Below, piece by piece: positions 37,201-46,200 of a stretch of 64,000 nucleotides of DNA. The translations under genes and the position numbers were made by a program. A model generated the notes under the pieces. That model worked only from the letters and a program-made list of their open reading frames with translations. It made no database searches and had not been told where the DNA came from. This stretch comes from JAVBLK01 sp031553565 (GTDB taxonomy: Bacteria > Bacillota > Clostridia > Christensenellales > DUVY01), in the NCBI GenBank assembly GCA_031553565.1, contig JAVBLK010000010.1:1-64000 (forward strand), read 5' to 3'. Every line of letters begins with the position of its first letter. Position 1 is the first letter of the stretch.

Positions 37201-40200
37201 ACCGTAAACTGATAAACGCCGGGCTGGATCTCGCTTAGCTCCGTCTCGGCGGAACCGTTCACATAATACACCTTGCCGCCCAACGGCCCGAACGAAGCGG
37301 TGATAATAAGCCTGCCCGCCGTGCCCTGCCAGATATTGGACTTCCATACGTCGCTTGCAGAGGCGGCGACGCTTAAATTCGGCGCGGTCTTGTCTATCCT
37401 TACCCTGTAAGCATAGGAATAGTGCGAGGCGGAAAGCGTGCCCGCGCCCGATACCGCTATGAAATAATACATGTAATCGCCGTCGGAGCTTACCGTCAGC
37501 TGCGCCCTGTTCCCGGCGTCATGGGCGAGAGGGATCCATGCGGCCAGGTCGTTCCTGGTGTAGACGGCGGGCGGAAGCTCGCCGAACGGCAGCGCAAGAT
37601 AAAAGTAGCTTATGCCCGAAACGAGCGTCCCCGCCGCGTTCCTTTGCGCGATGTTGAAGCGCACGTCCTGGCTGGTCCAGCCGCTCACCGACCCTTCGAC
37701 GGTTATATCGAACGCCGGAACGACGGCGTCTATATTGTCCACGGTTACGCGGTATTCGCCCACCGCGCCCGCCTTGTTTATGGCGATGATCAAGTAATCG
37801 CCGTTGCTTGTAGCGGCAAAGGAACGCTGGTCGTTGTTAAGGTAAGCCGTTGCGCCGCCGGGCAGTACGAGGCGCAGCTCGCGCAGCATGCTCTTGCCCA
37901 CCGTGACGGTAAACGTCACCGATACCTCGCCCGCGGTATACGCCACAGGCGTTTTGACCACGTTGGAAATGACGGGCGCAAGGTCTACCCTTACCACGCC
38001 GGTATCGACGGGCTCGCTTTCCGCGCTCATGCCGGTCACGGCCTTAAAGCGGAACTTCGCGTCGCAGTTGTAGTTTATGACGAGCTTGTTCCCGTCCACG
38101 TCGTACCAGGGCGACCATACCGAATAGGCCTCGTCAGTCGTCATCTGGTATTTGAAGCTGCCGCCCGACAGGCCGAAGGTGCCCTCCAGCCCGAACGTGA
38201 AGCCGCTGTACCACTTGTCCTCGCCGTACGGCCCGCTTGGGGTCACGGCGACCATCGGCTCGACCGCGTCTAAGACGACCACCTTTTTGATCAGCTCGTT
38301 TTCCCAGCCGCCGACCGCAGCTTTTATCTTAAAGTCAAAGTATTGTGCCGGCGCGCCCTCGCTTACCGGCACCGTAAGCACGCCGCCGGGCAGCTCTATA
38401 TATGCCCCGCTTCCGTACACCCTGTAATAGACCGTATAGCCGCCGTAGGTATTGCGGCTGGTGACGGTAAGCACCGCGTTGCCGCCTATAAGCCCGGAAA
38501 CAATGTCTATGGACGGGATGCTGACGTTGGTGCGGACGTAATATTCCTGCGCCGGTGCGGCGGTAAGCCCCGCGCCCGTCACCGCCTTGAAGCGGAATAC
38601 CGAGTCGGTGTTGTAGTTGATTTCCAAAGTATTGCCCGTCACCGCCGTCCAATTCCCGCCGCCGTTTACGGAGTAGTAATAGGTGACCGGCGCGATGATA
38701 TCCTGCGGTATAAGGTTCTTATAGCCCTGTACGCCGAACACGAAGCGGACCTTCTGGCCTATGAAGGGCGCGGACGGAGTGGTGTCCGCGGCGTCGCAAA
38801 CGACGCTCATCGTCATAGAATCGGCCTCGTCGATATTGAGTATGTCTATCGTGCGCGTCGTCGTCACGCCCGAATTGCTGGTGGCGGTAAAGGTGTACGC
38901 GCCCCTGTACAGGTACGGCAGGGTACTGCCGGTCACCTCCAGCGCGCCGCCGTTGTTGAACGATACTGTAACGGATTTTTTGCCGCTTATGCCGAAGAAG
39001 GTGTCGATCCGGAATTCCCCGCCCGACGAGGTCCATCCGGACGCGTCATAGGTTATGGTCATAATAGGCTTGGTCACGTCGATCTTGTCGATAACGACGG
39101 TGTATGTCTGCGCCGCCCCCACCGCGCCCTTCACCGTAAATTTGTAGGTGCCGTTCTGCGTCGCGGTAAAGTACGGATAGCCCGCGGTGATATCCGTGAC
39201 CAGGCCCTGGTTGTTGAAAGTGTCGGTGTACTGCACCGTCGCCTGATGCACTATGCCGCTTGCGACGGACAGCGTCAGGTCGGCCTTCTGCGCGTATGCG
39301 GCGGGCAGCCCCGTGACGGTAAGCGCGCCCACGGCCTGCGCTATCCTGTTGACCGTTACGGTTTTTTCACTGACCAGCCCCGCGCCGGTGACCGCGCGGA
39401 CAAGGTAAACGCCGTTCCTGTCAAAGGTGAACGATGCCGACCGCGCGCCCGAAGCAAGGCTGAGCGCCGCGCCGCTTATAAGCGCGCCGTTATAATAGAA
39501 ATTGACCGTCGCGCCGCTCACCGGCACCGTATACGAAACCGTCACCGTGTAAGAGGTAACGTAGGACGCGGGGAAATTGCCCAGCCCGTCGGGCACAAGC
39601 TTGGCCGTCGTGTCCACCGCCGCGGGGGTCTTGTCTATCCTTACGCTGTAGCGGAAGTTTAAGTTCCCCTGCATATCCAGCGACGGGTAAACCGCCGTTC
39701 CGATGACCATGCGGAACTTTAAGTCCATATTGGCCGTGACCCTGAACGAGGCGCCGGAAATGTCGATCCAGCTTGCGGACGCGGCGGAGTCGGTATACTG
39801 CGCGGCGGCAACCGTCGAGTACTGGTACTTGATATTGCTCACGCCCGTTTCCGGCCTTAAGAAAAATACTACGTCTTCGGCCGTATATGTTGTCAAGACG
39901 CCGCTGTAATCTATAAGCAGCTTATTGGCAGCCGAGGCGGGGTCAGCCGTGAACGGCTCGGAAAAATAGGAGTTCAGGCCGGGGGTTACCGCCTTGAAGG
40001 TCACCGTAAAGCCCTGCCCCACCGGCAGCGTAGCCTGCATGTTCGCGCCAATCTGCGTCCAGTCCGCCCCGCCGTTAACGGTATAGTAATACAGCGTGGA
40101 GGCATCCGAGCTTTCGGACAGGGCGTTTATCGGGGTAAGCGTGAACGTCACCGACGCGCCGGAATAGAGCGCGCTCTTTTGCAGGGTAAGCCCGGGCTCG

Positions 40201-43200
40201 TACTTCTCTATCCTTATCGGGCTCAGCTGGAACACCGCCGAGGCCGCGCCCGCGGCGTTGTCGTAATACCTGAACTTAAGGTTGTATACGCCCGTAGAGC
40301 CCAGTGTCAGCGAAGTAAAGTCCTCCCACGCGCCGCCGCTTTGTATCTGGAGGGTAAGCGCGGACGGCAAGGCCGCCGCGTTGGTTATTATCACGTCATG
40401 GTTTGTCCACGGGGACGACGCGGTATTGTACGGAGTATCAAGTCCGTCGCTTAAAACGGCCGCCACGCACGACGCGTCGGGCGCGGGGATAGTCACGATA
40501 TACTGATACATCTTGGCCGCCGCGCCGTCCGCGCTTACAGCCCAGAAGCTGAAATAGCCGCTGACGCTGATATCTAATTCATATACGGAGCCGTCGCCGG
40601 AAACCTCCGTGATGCGCGGGAAGGCTGCGGGCATGCTTTCGATGGGGGTTATTACCACCCTTTGGTCCGCCGAGTTGGCCACGGTGAACTTGAGGATCAC
40701 CTTATTGTCCGAAATCTTTTTCGTGACCGAACCCTCGACGCTTACCGGCGCGCCGGAGATATCCTGCGCGCTTATGTTTGTAGCCGCCGTCACCGCCGTA
40801 TAGTATATTGTGAACGTCAACGGCTGCCCGAAAGCATCCAGTGCCGCGGACGTGACCGTTATCGTGCCCAGCGCGGTTACATTGTTGATATCTATCGCCG
40901 CTATATAGCCGTTTTCCGATATCGTAAGTTTTTTGGCCGCGCCCGCGCTTGTCGTTACAGTATATCCGGAAACGTCGCCGCCCGTTACGGACACGTTCAG
41001 CTTATAGCCCTTGGACTGCTGCAGCACGTACGGGTTTTCCGCGGTGCCCAGCCCCGCCGGGAGGGCAACGCCGTCCGCGCGGGCAACCTCCGCGCCGATA
41101 CCGGCAGCAAAGGAGGACGGGCTCACCGTTATGACCTCCGACCGGCTGTAAGAGGCATCCGCCTCCGCAAAGGCGGACACCTCGATATATATCTTTCCGG
41201 TTAAATTACAGTCCGCGGAAAACTCTACGCGGTTCCCGTACACAAAGGCGGAAACTATGCCCGTAAGCTCGTCGGCGGAAAGGTATCTGCCGCTGAATAC
41301 TCCGGTTGCCGACACCCTGAACATCCATATCACGCCGCCCGCGTCCTGCCCGTTGGTCAAAGCGGAGGCGTTGACCGCCAGTGCGCCGCCTTTCACCATA
41401 TCCTTATCGCCGTTATATGTAAAGGTGACGGTGATGCCGGAAGGGTCGGGCGAGCCGCCGCCGGTATATACCATGATTCGCCTTACGTCCATAAGCATGG
41501 TACCGCCCGTTTCGGTAAGCGCCGCCGGGTCGAACTCCTTCATCCGGAAGGTGAGCGCCGCCGCCGCCGAGCCGGCTGCTTTCGCGGCAACCGAGTCGGA
41601 ATCGAACGCGACGTTAGGGCTGTCCGAGCGGCCCGAAAGCCTGCCCTCCAGCACCGGCACGGGCGTGGATTCCAAAGCAATAATACTCTCTATTGCCGCA
41701 ATCGACAGCACGTTGTCGGGTGTGTCCGCGGTGGTGAAAGGCGTTGCGCGCGTTTCCGGGGCGAAGCTTGTGCCCGACGTCCTGCCCGAATCATAATAAT
41801 TGTTCGCGGTGGCCATCGAGGCGTGGGGCGCGCCGATAAAGCCGCGCGCGTTATTTGCCGAGCCGCCGTTTGCGCTTATGCCGCCGAAGGCATAACATGT
41901 GTTGATTTTCGAGGAGGCGTTGCTTGCCGAGCCCGCAAAGCCGCCTATCCTGTCGTTAGTTACCGCCGCTATAGGTAATATTACCCTGCCGGAGGAGAGG
42001 CAGCCGTAATATGCCGCCGCGCTGTCGGTCTGCCCGACAAAGCCGCCGGCGTAGAAAGCGTTTGTGGCCACCGCGCGCGAATTATTGAGCCTGACCTCCG
42101 TCCGGGACGCGCAGTTGACGAATTTCGCCGCGCCCGTGACGATGCCCGCAAAGCCGCCCGTCACCGCCATGTTCTGGTTATTCCTGCTCTCGGCCCGCGC
42201 CCCTGCGGAAATACATTTTACAAGCGTCGCCGCCGCGTTTACCGAGCCGGCGAAGCCGCCTACGGTCCTTGCCGCCGAGGCCGAGCCGTATGATATACAG
42301 CCCGTCACCGCCGCCGAGCCTATCTGCCCCGCGAAGCCGCCGGTGTACGCCGCGCCCGTCGAGCCGTTGTCCACGTCGCCGTACGCGTAGCAGTCCTTAA
42401 GCGACGCGCCGGTAAACGTGCCGGCGAAGCCGCCCGCGTGCCTTGCGGTAGTTGTAACGCCCACCGAGACCGGGCCGTACGCTGTGCACATTCTGCCTAT
42501 CGCGCCCGCGCCGCCGCCAATAAAGCCGCCCGCCGCAGCGTCGGAAGACTGCACGCTGCCGAAGGCGCGGCAGTTATACTCCACCAGTACGTAGCCGTCG
42601 CGCATTGCGCCGATCTCGCCCGTGTTGGTGCCCGCGAAGCCGCCCGCCGTGCCCGTAGTGGAATATACGTTGCCCGAAGCGTAGGCTTTTACAAATATTT
42701 TGCCGTTGTTCGCGCCCGTAAAGCCGCCCGCCGCGCCCGTAGTAGAGCGTACGTCGCCCGCCGCGTAGCAGCCCTCGTAAATATAGGAGGCCGCGCCGCT
42801 GTTGTTGCCGGTAAAGCCGCCGGTATTCCCGTTAGCCCCCGTGACCGCGCCCTTGGCGTAGCAGTTTTCGTATATGCCGGGGCCTGCCCCTATGTCCGTC
42901 GCCACGGCGTTATTGCTTGCGACGAAGCCGCCGGCGGTGCCGGCCGCAGCCGTGACGCTGCCTAAAGAGTAGCAGCCCGCGCTTATTCTGCCGCTGTTGA
43001 TTCCTATGAAGCCCGCAGTATTGCAGGAGCCGTTCGTGGAAGCGTTGACAACCGCGCCCGAGGCGTAGCAGCCGGGGCCGACTATGCCCGTGGCCGTCAG
43101 CGAGGTGATGAACCCGGCAGCCGTTACGTTCACAGCTGCCGCAAGCGCGGTTACCGCGCCGGTCGCAAAGCAGCCCGCGCCGACCCTGCCGCCGAAGCCC

Positions 43201-46200
43201 GATACTATAAAGCCCGCCGCGCTGCCCGATACGCTGGTGACCGCGCCGGATGCGCCGCAGCCGTCGCCGATCTCGGTGCTTGTTGACAGGCTGCCCGCAA
43301 AGCCGCCCGCGTTATAGTCCGCCTTCACGTTGCCGTACGCCCTGTTGTTTGCGCCGAAGGTGATCTTGGCCGCCGAGGAGCCGATAAAGCCCGCGGTGTT
43401 CGAGCCTGTGCCGCCGTACATATTGACCACGTCGCCGTGCGCCTCGTTATTATCGCCTATTATGGCGTTTGAACCGTCTAACCTGCCGATAAAACCGCCG
43501 GTGGCCCGGCTGAAGGCAGAGGCGTATTCTATGATGACGTTGCCGTAGGCCTTGTTGTTGCTGCCTATGACAAAGTTCCTTAAGTTGCCTATAAAGCCGC
43601 CTGTGCCGTTCGGCGCCTTGCCCTTTACATATACGTCGGCGTATGAGACGCAGTTGTTTATGCCCATCATATACGCGGGCTGCACGCCGGAGTTTGTCAG
43701 CTGGCCGATAAAGCCGCCCGCCTGCTGCGCGTCATAAAGCTGTATGACGGACGAGCCGGGCATCACATAGCAGTTTTCAAATATGATCGGTACGCCGGTA
43801 CCGACGTCGTCATTGCTTACAAAGGCCACGAAGCCGCCCACATAGTCGCCGCCGATGACAGTGCCCTTATACTTGATGTTTTTCAGCGTGCCGCCGCGCA
43901 CCTCGCACACGAAGCCGCCCGTGCCGTACTGGGTGCTTACAGAGGTGTTTACCTCCATATAATGGTCGGGGTATGTGACGCCGTCTATTTTGCTGCCGTC
44001 GATTATGCCGCCGTGCATCGCGCCGATAAACGCGCCCGCGCCGTCGTCATAAGAAACTATCGAGTCGCCGATATAGCGGCAGGTCGAGTCTATCTCGCCG
44101 CCGAACATCTTACCGGCGAAGCCCGCGCAGTTGTTATGCTTGGTAAGGTTTGTGGCGGTCACGAACAGGCGGCCCGAGGCCTCGCAGCCGCCGCTGATAA
44201 AGCCGCCCGAGATCATGCCCGCAAAGCCGCCCACTGTGCAGTTATTGCCGGTCATATCGCCGTACGCCCGGCAGTTTTTGCCGATCACGCCCTCGCCGGA
44301 AAAGCCGCCGTCGTTATTTTCGCCCACGAAACCGCCGGTACGGGTGCCGCCGCCGTCCCTGGAGGGAGAATAATCCGCGCTGGTGTCCACGCTGCCGTAG
44401 GCCGTATTGCCTGAAAGGATCCTGCCCGCGTTATAGCCCGCGAAGCCGCCGATATAATGGCAGGTGTCGCCCTGCGACGAGCTTATCGCCACGCGCCCCT
44501 TGACCGTGCCGTAGGCCGTGTTGCCCGCCCCTATCACGCCCGTTCTGCGCACGTGGCCCACGAAGCCGCCGATATATATGATGTTGGTCGTGCCGTTATT
44601 CGCGCCCGCCTGCCAGGATACGCTGCCGTAAGAAGACGAATGCGATACGGAAGCCGCGCTGACCGCGCCCGCAAAGCCGCCAGCATAGTCCTTGCTGTTG
44701 GCTACAGTAGTTATAACGTCCGCATAGGATACGCAGTCCTTTACGGCCTCCGGCGGATAAGGCTCCTGCGCAGTCGCCGTAAACGCGGGGAAGTCTATGC
44801 TGCCCGCGAAGCCGCCGATATAGCCGGAGGTCTGCCTCCTTTCCACCTTTGCGCCCTGCATCGCGCCGCAGTTCTCGATATATCCGCCACGCATAAGGCC
44901 GACGAAACCGCCCATGTCCGAGTTCGCCCTGACGCTGCCGTAGGTTTCGGCAAAGCGGATCACTCCGCCCTCCATCTGCCCCGCGAAGCCGCCCACAGCC
45001 GTTGCGATGTCAAAATTATTGTAGATCCTTATCGGCTCGGCGGCGGATCTGCCGCTGACCGTGCCCGACAGCATGCAGCCTATCGCGCCCGCCTTCGAGC
45101 CCGCCGTTATCGTGTTGACCTGCGAAACGCCGAAGCTGCCGACTGTGTTCGCGCCCGAATCCTGGCAGCCAATAAACAAGCCGCACTCGGACGAAGACGC
45201 GTCGCCCGCAATGGACGCGTCCACATAGCTGCCGGTGCCTATCGATCCGGTATTACAGCCTATGAAGCCGCCCAGCCTGCTTCCCTTGGGCGCGTATATC
45301 TTGCCGGTATAGCTGTTGCTGTTTCCAATGGCCGCCATGCCGCCCGTGTAGCCGGCGAAGCCGCCGATATAAAGGTTTTTAGCCGTGGTCACCAGCGAGT
45401 TTATGGGCACAGCGACTATGTTATTGTCCCCTACCGTGCCGCCCGTAGCCGCGTCGCGGCCGATCGCGCCCGCAAAGCCGCCGATATATCCCAAGCCCGC
45501 CGCCGCAAGCTCTATGTTGCCCGCAATTCTATTGCCGCTCCCCGCATTGCCCGCCTCTATATACCCGGCGAAGCCGCCCGCATAGCTGTGCGCGCCCGAC
45601 AGGCTGACCTTTATGTCCGAGCCGGAAACCGCGCCGCCGTCCATGCCGCCGGCGAAGCCGCCCACATACGAAGGAGCCGTTAAGGTTATATTTTCCTCTA
45701 TCACCGTGTCCTTGACCGCGCCGCCCGACATCCTGCCCGCAAAGCCGCCCAGAAAAGACGCCGCGCGCAGCACCGAGCCGCTCTGCACGACGGTGCCTTC
45801 CAGCGCGCCGCTGACCGCGCTGCCCGTCACCGCGCCCGCAAAGCCGCCCACATATGACGTGCCCGAAAGCTGAGCCTTGACGGTGTTGCCCGCGCCCCTG
45901 CCGCTGAATACGCCGGCAAAACCGCCCACGTAATTTACACCGCTTAATGCGACGTTAAGCGCGGCGCCGTCCGCCTCGCCCGTAAATTCGCCCGCGAAGC
46001 CGCCTACGTAGTTATTGCCCGTAAGCGCGCCCACGCTGAAGCTGCCGCCGCCGGCCGTGACGCCGCTTACTATCCCCGCGAAGCTGCCGGCAAAGCCGCC
46101 CGCATAGTTTTTTCCGCTTATTACGGTGACCGAGACCTTAAGCCCCGCGCCGACCTTACTTGACAATATTTCGCTCTCTGTGACCGAAAGCTCGCCGCTG

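Noticed and set aside
38343..39662. Long open frame on the plus strand opposite the giant gene (others at 32061-33071, 33183-33884, 44457-45683)
   Set aside because: They have Arg/His-rich shadow composition, no ribosome-binding sites and no motifs. They arise because the GC-rich repeats of the minus-strand gene leave the other strand poor in stop codons.
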